Positions 1-7,458 of a stretch of 11,986 nucleotides of DNA are shown here, piece after piece. Below the pieces are notes generated by a model, which was not told where the DNA came from, searched no databases, and saw only the letters and a program-made list of their open reading frames with translations. Source of the stretch: an uncultured Collinsella sp. (GTDB taxonomy: Bacteria; Actinomycetota; Coriobacteriia; Coriobacteriales; Coriobacteriaceae); assembly GCA_900551555.1 (NCBI GenBank), contig URWC01000046.1:1-11986 (forward strand). Reading direction: 5' to 3'. Each line of letters opens with the position of its first letter. Within the stretch, counting starts at the first letter, position 1. The position numbers and the translations under genes were made by a program.

Positions 1-864
1 GGGGTCGCCGGCAGCGGCGAGCTCCTCAACGTTGCGGCAGTCGTTGGTCTTGCCACCGGTCACAGCCAAAAGGCCGGACTTCTTGTTCATCATCTCGTCG
101 ACCTCGTCGAAGGTGTAGCCGCCTTCGCGCTGCAGGTAGCACACGGTAGCAGGGTCGATGGAGCCGCAGCGGGTGCCCATCATGACGCCGTCGAGCGGCG
201 TCAAGCCCATGGTGGTGTCCATGCACTTGCCGTCCTCGATGGCGCACAGGGAAGCGCCGGAGCCGATGTGGCACACGACGACCTTGCGGGCCTCGCCGTT
301 GGTCATCTCGGCAACCTTTTTGGAGATGTAGCGGTAGCTGGTGCCGTGGGCGCCGTACTTACGGATGTGCAGCTTGTCACAGACGTCCTTGGGCAGGGCG
401 TAGGTCTTGGCAACCTCGGGCATGTTGAAGTGGAAAGCGGTGTCGTAGACCGTGACGTTGGGCAAATCGGGATACTGCTCAAGGCAGTACTCGATAACGT
501 TGGCCTCGGGGTTGTTGTGCAGCGGGGCGAGCGGAGCGACCTCGCGGATCTTGGCAAGGACGTCCTCGTCGACGAGGGAGGAATCGCCAAAGTACCAACC
601 ACCCTGAACGATACGGTGGCCGATGCCCTCGATCTTGACGCCGTTGGCCTCGAGGTCCTTCAGGACGACCTCGATGGCGACCTTGTGGTCGGGGAACTCG
701 ATGTTCTCGGTCACCTTCTTGGAACCGTTGGCAGCGTGGGTGAAGGTACCGCCGGTAAAGCAGACGCGCTCGCAGGAGCCCTTTGCGGACACCTTGTGGG
801 ACTTGGTATCGATGACCTGATACTTAAGGGTCGAAGATCCTGCGTTGACGACCAGAACGTTCAT
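1..864 (-). CDS. ackA: Acetate kinase, N-terminal 288 residues (cut by window edge)
   Basis: The enzyme transfers phosphate between acetyl phosphate and ADP, giving ATP and acetate in the cytosol. It is the last step of the Pta-AckA fermentation branch. The protein starts MNVLVVNAGSSTLKYQ, the ASKHA-type phosphate-binding start of acetate kinases. Family positions that can be read are N7, R84 (in GHRIVQGG), D141 (VYDTAFH), H173 (GAHGTSYRY), the HIGSGAS loop near 199-205 and R232 (TRCGSID). The full family length is about 400 residues, so roughly a quarter lies beyond base 1. The ATG at 864 has GGGAG a few bases upstream. The gene directly upstream is an MFS exporter, not the phosphotransacetylase gene that often accompanies ackA. 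The reading frame is intact to the window edge. Confidence 0.97.
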   Translation of the reverse strand, partial: MNVLVVNAGSSTLKYQVIDTKSHKVSAKGSCERVCFTGGTFTHAANGSKKVTENIEFPDHKVAIEVVLKDLEANGVKIEGIGHRIVQGGWYFGDSSLVDEDVLAKIREVAPLAPLHNNPEANVIEYCLEQYPDLPNVTVYDTAFHFNMPEVAKTYALPKDVCDKLHIRKYGAHGTSYRYISKKVAEMTNGEARKVVVCHIGSGASLCAIEDGKCMDTTMGLTPLDGVMMGTRCGSIDPATVCYLQREGGYTFDEVDEMMNKKSGLLAVTGGKTNDCRNVEELAAAGDP

Positions 865-881
865 GTGTCTCCCTACTAACA

Positions 882-898
882 GGCGGTGTGGCGCCGCC
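882..898 (-). other. Small hairpin in the ackA leader
   Basis: The arms ggcgg (882-886) and ccgcc (894-898) flank a 7-base loop just upstream of the ackA ribosome binding site. There is no T-run, so it is not a terminator. It may shape the ackA 5' leader, but nothing links it to a known riboswitch. The arms are only 5 bp and could be chance in high-GC DNA. Confidence 0.25.
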
Positions 899-917
899 AG
901 GTTACATACGCTTCAAT

Positions 918-951
918 AATAAACCCAAACGCCCTCGTGCTCGGGTTTATT
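918..951 (-). terminator. Probable terminator of the MFS gene
   Basis: A perfect 9-bp stem joins aataaaccc (918-926) with gggtttatt (943-951) around a 16-base loop. It lies 34 bases past the MFS stop codon. Read on the minus strand, the stem runs into TTATTATT. The stem is AT-rich at its base and the U-tract is imperfect, so termination may be partial. It separates the MFS transcript from ackA, which would then need its own promoter in 865-917. I could not pick that promoter convincingly. Confidence 0.55.
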
Positions 952-984
952 GCGTTGATATATAAGTTATCGGAGCCTAAATGC

Positions 985-2145
985 TCATGTCCTTTGGCTT
1001 GTAAGACGAAAGAGCGCGGGAATATAAACCAAAGAAGAAATCCCGAGCGCGACAAGCAATACGACTCGAATGCCCGCAACGTCACTCAACACAGCGTTGA
1101 CCAGATAGAAAAGAACGGCACCCACCGCCACCATCTGGCTTTGAACCGAAATCAGTGAACAACGCATCGATGAATCGGCAGCATTTTGGAAAACTGAGTA
1201 TTTGATTGGGGCAAACAACGAGTACGCAACCGTCTGCAGTACATAGAACACGGGCAGCAAATTGGCCGGAGTAAGGGGAATCAAAAACAGAGCAGTCAGG
1301 GCAAAGCGCACGATGCCACAAATACGCGCAAAACGGCCCTTGTCGACACGAGCAATCACACTGGGCACAATAAACCCTATGGAGGCGGAGACAAGGAGCT
1401 GAACCGCAATGGTCACGCCCGAAGCGACGGCATTCATTCCACGGCCTGCAAGCAACAGTGAGAAGAAGTCTTCCAGAGCGACGAAGGCAAATGCTTGAGA
1501 ACAGTCCATGATGAACGCTGACCGAAGAATGCCATTGCCCGCAATAGCAGCACCGATCATCTTCGGGCTAATTCCATGCCCAGGTGTCGCTGCAGTGCCC
1601 CCTCTTCGCATCTCAGGAATGCAGGCAACGACAACCAACGTTAACACCATTGCGATCACATCTGCCGAAAGACCAATGAGATATGCGCCGACGGACGAAA
1701 TGAAACCGCCCACACAAGCGGAGATGGCATAAGAGGCATAGAAAACAAATCGCTCAACGACATTAAGTCTTACGAGCTGGTCCTGAGAGACGCTGTCAAT
1801 GTAAATCGCTTCTATGGATCCGCTCACACATGCAACGGCAAAACCTTTGAGAGCAAACGCGCCGATTAAAAGCAGAGGAGAACGGACGAGAAGCAGGGCG
1901 GCGTAGTATCCAAGCATTCCCACAACGCCAACGAGACCGCTCGCCTTTCGTCCAAACCTATCAGCAATATAGCCAGTGGGAACTTCAAGGATGAACTTGC
2001 TCACTTGATATGCAATCATCATGCTAGAAATCGCTACCATCGAGAATCCGACGAATTCAAGGTAAACCGTCAGAAAATACAAAATGGTGCTGAAGTTCGA
2101 CAGAAAAACGAACGTCATATAAAGCAAAACCATACGGTTTTTCAT
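985..2145 (-). CDS. MFS transporter (probable drug/metabolite exporter)
   Basis: This is a 386-residue integral membrane protein of the major facilitator superfamily, expected to work as a proton-coupled antiporter in the cytoplasmic membrane. The diagnostic motif A (GYIADRFGRK, residues 58-67) sits between TM2 and TM3 and is preceded by EVPT. Hydrophobic segments run the whole length, consistent with about 12 helices and a central charged loop near 190-200 (PEMRRGG). The ATG at 2145 was chosen because GGAGGG lies just before it. An in-frame ATG at 2166 lies upstream of that site and lacks a good one. The substrate cannot be deduced. The gene follows a LysR regulator gene on the same strand, which suggests that regulator controls it. 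Base composition is lower in G+C than the xse and rnd genes nearby. Confidence 0.85.
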   Translation of the reverse strand: MKNRMVLLYMTFVFLSNFSTILYFLTVYLEFVGFSMVAISSMMIAYQVSKFILEVPTGYIADRFGRKASGLVGVVGMLGYYAALLLVRSPLLLIGAFALKGFAVACVSGSIEAIYIDSVSQDQLVRLNVVERFVFYASYAISACVGGFISSVGAYLIGLSADVIAMVLTLVVVACIPEMRRGGTAATPGHGISPKMIGAAIAGNGILRSAFIMDCSQAFAFVALEDFFSLLLAGRGMNAVASGVTIAVQLLVSASIGFIVPSVIARVDKGRFARICGIVRFALTALFLIPLTPANLLPVFYVLQTVAYSLFAPIKYSVFQNAADSSMRCSLISVQSQMVAVGAVLFYLVNAVLSDVAGIRVVLLVALGISSLVYIPALFRLTSQRT

Positions 2146-2192
2146 GCTCCGCCCTCCAAGAGCCAATAACCCAAACCGAAATCTTGGAAAAG

Positions 2193-2217
2193 CATGACGG
2201 CAAAGCCGTCAGTCATG
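2193..2217 (-). terminator. Hairpin after the LysR gene, possible weak terminator
   Basis: On the minus strand GACGGC-TTT-GCCGTC forms a 6-bp stem with a 3-base loop (plus-strand bases 2196-2210). It is followed by ATGCTTTTCC. A competing pairing, catgac (2193-2198) with gtcatg (2212-2217), can form on the same bases. The short U-run makes this at best a weak terminator or a pause between the LysR and MFS genes. Confidence 0.35.
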
Positions 2218-2227
2218 TGTTACAAGG

Positions 2228-2246
2228 CGTCAACATTCACTTGACG
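2228..2246. promoter_or_regulatory. Inverted repeat upstream of the MFS gene, candidate LysR operator
   Basis: CGTCAA and TTGACG flank a 7-base centre, giving a 19-bp dyad about 83 bases upstream of the MFS start. Size and placement suit a LysR-type activator site, which is generally a short dyad with a T-N11-A core. The minus-strand arm TTGACG also resembles a -35 box, but no good -10 lies at normal spacing. Function is inferred from position only. Confidence 0.3.
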
Positions 2247-2264
2247 ACGCGAGACCAAATAGCC

Positions 2265-3155
2265 TCACGAAACGAGATGACGCAATAGGTGAAGAAATAC
2301 CGTCTGGTGTCGATCGGTCCAGGCATTTTGTCGATAGCAAAAGTAGATGGGCAAGGCTACGTCATGCGAGCCTTCAATGGAGCACTCGCTCACTTCCAAT
2401 CCATCTGATGCGAGAGAAGAGCCAGAAAAACTCAATATCAATCCCCCGACTTGAAGAAACTCAGCCTGCGCCCTGTTTCCGTATTCGACGTCGCGGAAGC
2501 GGAAATTAACCAGCTGAGCTTCGGGGCATTGATTGATTGCATTGAGACAGGGTGACAAATTAATTGGAACAGCGAGCCTGCCGCCCAGTAACTCACGAAC
2601 GGTCATAGCACCCACAGATTGATGACCCGCTGGGCACGACAGAACCTTGAGCTCCTTTTCACCCAAGTATTTCGAAGAAAGGACGCTGTCCCGCGGCTCC
2701 TCAAACGAGATAGCCGCGTCCGAAATTCCAAGCACAAGTGATTCAAAGCATGTAGCCGTTGGCTGATGCCACACATCAAGGTGAATCTGAGGGTGCGAGC
2801 TTTCAAACGAGTCATACCAGTTTTCGGTAAAAAGGCGCCCCCGCCCATGAAGGCAGGGGGCGTAAAGACGAAAGTGGCCGTCGGGCGAAACGCCGCCGTT
2901 CCCCGATTGAGCGTACTTTTTGAGATCGTCGACTTGTGCCAGGATCACGCGTGCACGACGCGCAAATTCTCTGCCCGCCGGAGACAAAACAGCCTCCCCC
3001 ACCGATCGGTCGAGCAAAACAATCTGATATTCAGATTCCAACTTTTTGATTGCCGACGAAACGGCCTGCGGACTCACATGAACGGCACGAGCTGCTTTGC
3101 GCACGCCGCCATAGTTCGCTACCGCTTGAAGGTATTCGAGTTGAGAAAACTGCAT
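2265..3155 (-). CDS. LysR-family transcriptional regulator
   Basis: The 296-residue protein has the usual LysR length and layout. An N-terminal winged helix-turn-helix spans about residues 1-60 (FSQLEYLQAVANYGGVRKAA, then HVSPQAVSSAIKKLE). A linker helix follows to about residue 85, then a C-terminal effector-binding domain of periplasmic-binding-protein fold. Such proteins bind DNA as tetramers and respond to a small co-inducer, which cannot be identified here. The ATG at 3155 has GGAG about 6 bases upstream. The gene starts 41 bases after the end of the HIT gene. It precedes the MFS exporter on the same strand, rather than being divergent as is more usual for LysR genes. Its G+C content matches the MFS gene, so the two probably arrived together. 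Confidence 0.92.
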   Translation of the reverse strand: MQFSQLEYLQAVANYGGVRKAARAVHVSPQAVSSAIKKLESEYQIVLLDRSVGEAVLSPAGREFARRARVILAQVDDLKKYAQSGNGGVSPDGHFRLYAPCLHGRGRLFTENWYDSFESSHPQIHLDVWHQPTATCFESLVLGISDAAISFEEPRDSVLSSKYLGEKELKVLSCPAGHQSVGAMTVRELLGGRLAVPINLSPCLNAINQCPEAQLVNFRFRDVEYGNRAQAEFLQVGGLILSFSGSSLASDGLEVSECSIEGSHDVALPIYFCYRQNAWTDRHQTVFLHLLRHLVS

Positions 3156-3196
3156 AGGTTACTCCAAAGGCAGCCAAGGCGACGGGCCGTGCGCCC

Positions 3197-3532
3197 TCAG
3201 ATGAGGTTCTCGCCCAGATTCTTGCCGCCGAGGATGTGCATGTGGAAGTGCATGACGGTCTGACCGGCGTTGACGCCCTTGTTGGAGATGACGCGGAAAC
3301 CGTCCTTCAGGCCCTTGACCTTGGCGACCTCCTGGATGGCATGAGCCATGGCGCCCATGGTCTCGGCGGGCACGTTGTCGGCGATGTCGCTGTAGTGCTT
3401 CTTGGGAATCACGAGCGTGTGGACCGGCGCCTGGGGATTGAGGTCGTCGAACGCGATGACCTGGTCGTCCTCATAGACAACGGTCGAGGGGATCTCGTGG
3501 TTGGCAATTTTGCAGAAGATGCAGTCACACAT
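3197..3532 (-). CDS. hinT: HIT-family purine nucleoside phosphoramidase (HinT-like)
   Basis: This is a 111-residue cytosolic nucleotide hydrolase of the histidine triad superfamily. The catalytic triad HFHMH lies at residues 95-99. The N-terminal CxxC (C4, C7) and a histidine near 46 match the zinc-bearing Hint branch. HinT proteins cleave AMP-linked phosphoramidates and aminoacyl adenylates. The Met at 3532 was chosen because GAAAGGA lies at good distance. The ATG six codons upstream lacks a site and adds a non-conserved MRKESA. The gene follows xseB by 49 bases on the same strand and probably shares the xse transcript. The family is clear, but the exact substrate is not. Confidence 0.93.
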   Translation of the reverse strand: MCDCIFCKIANHEIPSTVVYEDDQVIAFDDLNPQAPVHTLVIPKKHYSDIADNVPAETMGAMAHAIQEVAKVKGLKDGFRVISNKGVNAGQTVMHFHMHILGGKNLGENLI

Positions 3533-3581
3533 GGCTGATTCCTTTCTCACAAACCAAGGTAATTATATTTGGTCGGGATGG

Positions 3582-3848
3582 TTAGAACGAGAGGTTGTCG
3601 TCGGTGTTGGCGGCTTCGCCGTCGGCGAGCACGTCGTTGCCGTCGACGTCCTTCAGGAGCACCGAGACCTTCTGCTCGGCATCGGACAAGCGAGTACGCA
3701 GGCTCTTGAGGAGCTCGACGCCGCGGGTATAGCTCTCGAGCGACTCCTCGAGCTCCATATCGCCCGACTCCAAGCTGCGGATGATGAGCTCCAGCTCCTG
3801 CGAGGCCTGCTTGTACGTAAGCCGCTCGACCGGGGTCTTCTCTGCCAT
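3582..3848 (-). CDS. xseB: Exodeoxyribonuclease VII small subunit
   Basis: The 88-residue protein has the family's length and its signature LTYKQASQELELIIRSLESG, followed by ELEESLESYTRGVELLKSLRTRL. These regions form the two helices of the coiled hairpin that bundles several XseB copies onto each XseA. The enzyme degrades single-stranded DNA from both ends into short oligonucleotides. The ATG at 3848 has AGGAAAGGA upstream. It lies 42 bases downstream of xseA on the same strand, the usual arrangement. The acidic tail (about residues 68-86) is variable in the family. Confidence 0.95.
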   Translation of the reverse strand: MAEKTPVERLTYKQASQELELIIRSLESGDMELEESLESYTRGVELLKSLRTRLSDAEQKVSVLLKDVDGNDVLADGEAANTDDNLSF

Positions 3849-3890
3849 ATCTGTTTCCTTTCCTAAAGGTTTATCACTATGAAACGCGGC

Positions 3891-5342
3891 CTACTCGACC
3901 GTATTGACCGTTGCTGCCACGTTGCCGTCTGCCATGCGCACACGAATGGCATCGCCGGGCTTAAAGGTCTTGGCACTCGTAGCCACACCATCATCGCTGT
4001 ACGCGATGGAATAGCCGCGGGCAAGCACCTTGAGCGGCGACAGGGCATCGAGCGACGCGGCAGCTCGGCCCAAGTCGGACGCGGGTTTGCTGAGCATCGT
4101 ACGTCCCTGATGCTCCAGACGGGAACTCGCAAGCGTGAGCGCATGGCGCTTGCCATCGAGCCCCGAGGTACTTGCAACCAGACGCTCGGGCAGGCGTTCA
4201 AAGCTGGATCGGAAAGCTCCGACCGAGCGTACCATGGCGCCCGACAGGCGATCGGCAGTCAGTGCAAGCTCTGACTCACGACGCTCGACCATAAATGTGG
4301 GATCGTTGAGGCACGGGCGGCATGCGGCCGCATCGAGTGCGTCGCCCAAGCGAGCCGTATAGGTATCCCAGGCACGGCGACCGCGCTGATCGAGCATCTC
4401 CAAATCAACCTGATTCGACCCAATCATCGATGCCATCGCGGCGCCAAGACGCTGATGGCGCGCCTCGAGCACATCGGCCAACTCCGTCATAGCCGGCGCC
4501 ACCGATTCTGCCGCCGCCGTGGGCGTGGAGGCGCGGCGGTCGCTCACCATGTCGCAAATCGAGGTATCGGGTTCATGGCCAATGCCGGTCACCACGGGCA
4601 CAGGACAAGCCGCCACCGCGCGGGCAAGCTCCTCGTCATTAAAGGTCATGAGGTCCTCAAAGGAGCCGCCGCCACGCACCAGCAAAATACAGTCGGGCGC
4701 CGGCGTAATGGCAGCGGCGCGGTGCAAGCCCTCAATGAGCTCGGCCGGCGCACCCTCGCCTTGAACCTTGGCGCCCACGCAGACGAGCTCAACGAGCGGG
4801 TTGCGGCGGCGCAGCGTACGCTTGACGTCGTCGATTACGGCACCCGAAAGCGAGGTGACGACTGCCACACGCGAGCAGAACACCGGGATGCGACGCTTGC
4901 GCGCCTCATCCATCAGGCCCTCACGACGTAGCTTTTCGGCCAGTTGCGCCACTTGTTGACGCAGCAGACCCTCCCCCGCCAGCGAAAACGAGCGAGCGAC
5001 AAAGCTCATGCGGCCCGTGGCCTTATAGAGATTGAAGCTGCCCTTAAAGCTCACCTGCATGCCGTCGCGCAGATCGAACGTGCGCTTGAGATAGGCACCC
5101 TTCCAAATGATGCAGTCAACGGCGGCCGAATCGTCCTTAATCTGGAAGTAGCAGTGGCCGCTTCGGGCATTGGGGCCACGGAAGCCCGTAACCTCGCCCA
5201 GGACGCTCAGCTGCGGAATGGCATCGAGCGCACCGGCAGCGATCTCTACCGCCTGGCTCACGCTGAGCTCCTTGCGCTCCTGCTCATCCGAACCGTCGAA
5301 CTCGGCGGAAACGGCATTGCCGGTTAGATTCCAGCCTGCCAC
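3891..5342 (-). CDS. xseA: Exodeoxyribonuclease VII large subunit
   Basis: This is the catalytic subunit of the ExoVII single-strand DNA exonuclease, about 483 residues long. Residues 25-120 form the OB-fold (ELSVSQAVEIAAG, GEVTGF, GHCYFQIKDD). The catalytic core carries RGGGSFEDL (223-231) and GIGHEPDTSICDMVSDRRASTP (from 253), both highly conserved in the family. A helical region follows, and the C-terminus reads VLARGYSIAY, also typical. I chose a GTG start at 5342 because AAAGGAGG sits 5 bases before it. Longer ATG frames exist up to 5426, but their extra residues do not resemble XseA and have no comparable site. It is a repair and mutation-avoidance function, co-transcribed with xseB. 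Confidence 0.95.
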   Translation of the reverse strand: MAGWNLTGNAVSAEFDGSDEQERKELSVSQAVEIAAGALDAIPQLSVLGEVTGFRGPNARSGHCYFQIKDDSAAVDCIIWKGAYLKRTFDLRDGMQVSFKGSFNLYKATGRMSFVARSFSLAGEGLLRQQVAQLAEKLRREGLMDEARKRRIPVFCSRVAVVTSLSGAVIDDVKRTLRRRNPLVELVCVGAKVQGEGAPAELIEGLHRAAAITPAPDCILLVRGGGSFEDLMTFNDEELARAVAACPVPVVTGIGHEPDTSICDMVSDRRASTPTAAAESVAPAMTELADVLEARHQRLGAAMASMIGSNQVDLEMLDQRGRRAWDTYTARLGDALDAAACRPCLNDPTFMVERRESELALTADRLSGAMVRSVGAFRSSFERLPERLVASTSGLDGKRHALTLASSRLEHQGRTMLSKPASDLGRAAASLDALSPLKVLARGYSIAYSDDGVATSAKTFKPGDAIRVRMADGNVAATVNTVE

Positions 5343-5411
5343 GCAGCCTCCTTTCGTCATCGTGCACAAGGGCTTCGGCCCCGTGCAAATTCGAGTCCAA
5401 CACATAGTACA

Positions 5412-5441
5412 GCGCCGCGGGGACACAAATCTCCGCGGCGC
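5412..5441 (-). terminator. Strong GC hairpin between the YugP gene and xseA
   Basis: A perfect 9-bp stem, gcgccgcgg (5412-5420) with ccgcggcgc (5433-5441), encloses a 12-base loop. The first loop bases can add further pairs. It lies 16 bases after the YugP stop codon. No U-run follows on the minus strand (TGTACTATG), so it is not a textbook intrinsic terminator. It may be a 3'-end stabiliser, a pause, or a factor-dependent terminator that separates the YugP and xseA transcripts. Confidence 0.5.
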
Positions 5442-5457
5442 CTGTCAAGCCAATTTG

Positions 5458-6162
5458 TTATCGGTTGGAGTTTCTGTTGTAGCGAGCCATCAGGTAGAGC
5501 AGCTGAATGATCGAAGTGAGCGCTGCAGCAACGTAGGTAAGCGCGGCTGCCGTCAGGACCTTCTTGGCACCATTGACCTGCTTGGAGCTCATGCCCGACT
5601 GCTCGATGTACGCCACGGCGCGGCGGCTGGCATCAATCTCGACCGGCAGCGTAACGAGTTGGAACAGCACGCTAAACGAGAAGAAGATCAACGCGAGGGT
5701 CGTGAGCCCGGCAATGTTCATAAACAGGCCCATGAGTAGCACGATGGTCCAGGTGTTCTGGGTAAAGTTGACGACCGGGACCAGGGCAGTGCGCACCTTC
5801 ATCATGGCGTAACCGCTTTGACGCTGGGCGGCATGGCCTGCCTCGTGGCAGGCGACGGCAACGCTTGCGACCGACCCGCCCGAACGGTTGGCATCCGAGA
5901 GGTACAGGTTGTTATCCTGCGGGTTGTAATGGTCGGTGAGCTCGCCGGCCACGCCCTTGATGCCCACGGCATTGCAGCCGTTGGCATCAAGCATACGGCG
6001 CGCGACCGTAGCACCCGTGTCGCCGTCCGAACGAACCATGGACCAGGTTTTATACGTCGAGTTGATATAGCTCTGCGCGGCAAGACCGAGCACTGTGCAA
6101 ACAAGGACAACCAGCAGGTACAGCGGGTCAATACCAAAGCCGTATCCATAGTAATAGGGCAT
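5458..6162 (-). CDS. YugP-type membrane zinc metallopeptidase
   Basis: The 234-residue protein carries the zinc motif HEAGH at residues 106-110 (H106, E107, H110). A likely third ligand is E175 in LPVEIDASRRA. Hydrophobic segments lie near 13-31, 136-173 and 203-227, so it is a membrane-embedded metalloprotease. The N-terminus MPYYYGYGFG is a common tyrosine- and glycine-rich start in this family. The substrate of YugP-like proteases is not well defined. The ATG at 6162 has GGAGGAATTC just before it. It stands 64 bases downstream of rnd on the same strand and may share its transcript. Confidence 0.9.
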   Translation of the reverse strand: MPYYYGYGFGIDPLYLLVVLVCTVLGLAAQSYINSTYKTWSMVRSDGDTGATVARRMLDANGCNAVGIKGVAGELTDHYNPQDNNLYLSDANRSGGSVASVAVACHEAGHAAQRQSGYAMMKVRTALVPVVNFTQNTWTIVLLMGLFMNIAGLTTLALIFFSFSVLFQLVTLPVEIDASRRAVAYIEQSGMSSKQVNGAKKVLTAAALTYVAAALTSIIQLLYLMARYNRNSNR

Positions 6163-6226
6163 GCGAATTCCTCCGAATCGAGTTACACGTTGGAGGCATT
6201 CTACCCACTCAAACGGCTAGGCTTCC

Positions 6227-7360
6227 TTACAGCAATTCAATTTTGCCATCTTTGACCGTCAACCCCATATTGCCCGAGAGCAAATCGTCCAGGCGCGAGC
6301 CCACAAGCTCAAAACGCCAACCTTCGCGCAGACGGCTCTGCTCGGGATGCTCAATATAGTCGGCCAGGTCATCGCGCGAGGCAATGACCGAGGTCGCCAC
6401 GCCCGAGCGCTCGGCAACCAGGCGAATAAGCGCATACATAAGGTCGGTCACACTCTCCAGCTCCGGAGAGATCTGGCGATGTCCGCGCACCAAGAGCGGC
6501 AGGCGATCGTGCGGACAGCTTGCGCCGCGCTTGATGGCCATGAGCGCGCCGTCCACATCGCGCTCCCCCAGCTGATCGGTACCGCGAATGCTGCGGAACT
6601 CCTCAACACGCACGGGGTTGCGCTTGACGAGCGCCAGCAGCGTATCGTCGGACATGACCCACTTGCGCGGGATATTGCGACGCTCGGCGCGGTCCTCACG
6701 CCAGGCGGCAAGCTCGCGCGCAATGCCCAACTGATGGCGGCTGCACGAGTTGATGCGCTTGACCTTGCGGAACGCTTCGTGGCGGTCGGCGCGGTAGTGC
6801 GACTCGTCTGCCAGCGGGCGCAGTTCATCGAGCACCCAATCCACACGGCCCAGCTCGCGCAGGCGGCTCATCATCTCGGTATAGGCGACGATCAGGTACT
6901 TGACGTCATCGATCGCATACTCAATCTGTTTATCGGTCAGCGGGCGGCGCGACCAGTCGGTCAGCGACTCGGTCTTGGGCAGCGAGACGCCGCAAAACGT
7001 CTGAACAAGCGCGCCATACGAAATCTGCTGGCGCTCGCCCAAAAAGGCAGCGGCGACCTGCGTATCGAAAATCGGTCGTGGCAGCACGCCCACGGTATGG
7101 AGCATAACCTCCATATCCTGCGAGCAGGCGTGGAAGACCTTAGTCACGCTCTCGTCTGCCATAAGCTCGGCCAGCGGCGATAGGTCGTCGATTACCAGAG
7201 GGTCGACCGCGACGCTCTCGGCAGGGGTGGCAATCTGGACCAAGCACAGGCGCGGGTGGAACGTGCGCTCGCGCAAAAACTCGGTATCGACGGCAATTGC
7301 GTCGAACTCACGGGCGCGTTGGCAAAAGTCGAGTAGAGCCTGATGTGTGGAAATGTACAT
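6227..7360 (-). CDS. rnd: Ribonuclease D
   Basis: This is a 3'-5' exoribonuclease that trims tRNA precursors and other stable RNAs, with a DEDDy catalytic domain. The metal ligands can be read as D25 and E27 (VDTEF), D82 (HACSQDME) and Y148/D152 (YAIDD). An HRDC RNA-binding domain follows at about residues 208-288 (RHQLGIARELAAWRE, IPRKWVMSDDTLLAL), then a second helical domain. The length of 377 residues fits the family. I chose the Met at 7360 (MYISTHQALLDFC) because it begins the conserved fold. The in-frame ATG at 7396 adds residues outside the domain. The ribosome site is weak (GGGTTGA). The gene is divergent from the lipid kinase gene. Confidence 0.95.
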   Translation of the reverse strand: MYISTHQALLDFCQRAREFDAIAVDTEFLRERTFHPRLCLVQIATPAESVAVDPLVIDDLSPLAELMADESVTKVFHACSQDMEVMLHTVGVLPRPIFDTQVAAAFLGERQQISYGALVQTFCGVSLPKTESLTDWSRRPLTDKQIEYAIDDVKYLIVAYTEMMSRLRELGRVDWVLDELRPLADESHYRADRHEAFRKVKRINSCSRHQLGIARELAAWREDRAERRNIPRKWVMSDDTLLALVKRNPVRVEEFRSIRGTDQLGERDVDGALMAIKRGASCPHDRLPLLVRGHRQISPELESVTDLMYALIRLVAERSGVATSVIASRDDLADYIEHPEQSRLREGWRFELVGSRLDDLLSGNMGLTVKDGKIELL

Positions 7361-7458
7361 ATCAACCCATCGAATAAGGTTAGGCCCGAAAAACACGGGT
7401 AGGATATCGGCATTGCCTTACAACTATACTCGGTTAGTCACAGAACGGGAACGTAAGT
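7361..7458. promoter_or_regulatory. Divergent promoter region between rnd and the lipid kinase gene
   Basis: This is the only place in the window where transcription diverges, so both genes must start here. TATACT at 7425-7430 is a fair -10 box for the rightward gene. The overlapping minus-strand TATAGT (7428-7423) could serve leftward. No convincing -35 box is present for either direction. GGGAA precedes the rightward start codon. Confidence 0.4.

Noticed and set aside
268..879. 203-codon plus-strand open frame opposite acetate kinase
   Set aside because: It is the antisense of a clear ackA frame. The protein is low-complexity Val/Leu/Asp/Gly without a recognisable domain, as expected from the complement of a GC-rich gene.
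5343..5426. Longer N-terminus of xseA from the ATG at 5426
   Set aside because: The extra 28 residues are Cys-rich and unlike XseA, and they cover the base of the GC hairpin at 5412-5441. The GTG at 5342 has an excellent Shine-Dalgarno sequence.
6347..7183. 278-codon plus-strand open frame opposite rnd
   Set aside because: It lies entirely within ribonuclease D, whose catalytic residues are all readable on the other strand.
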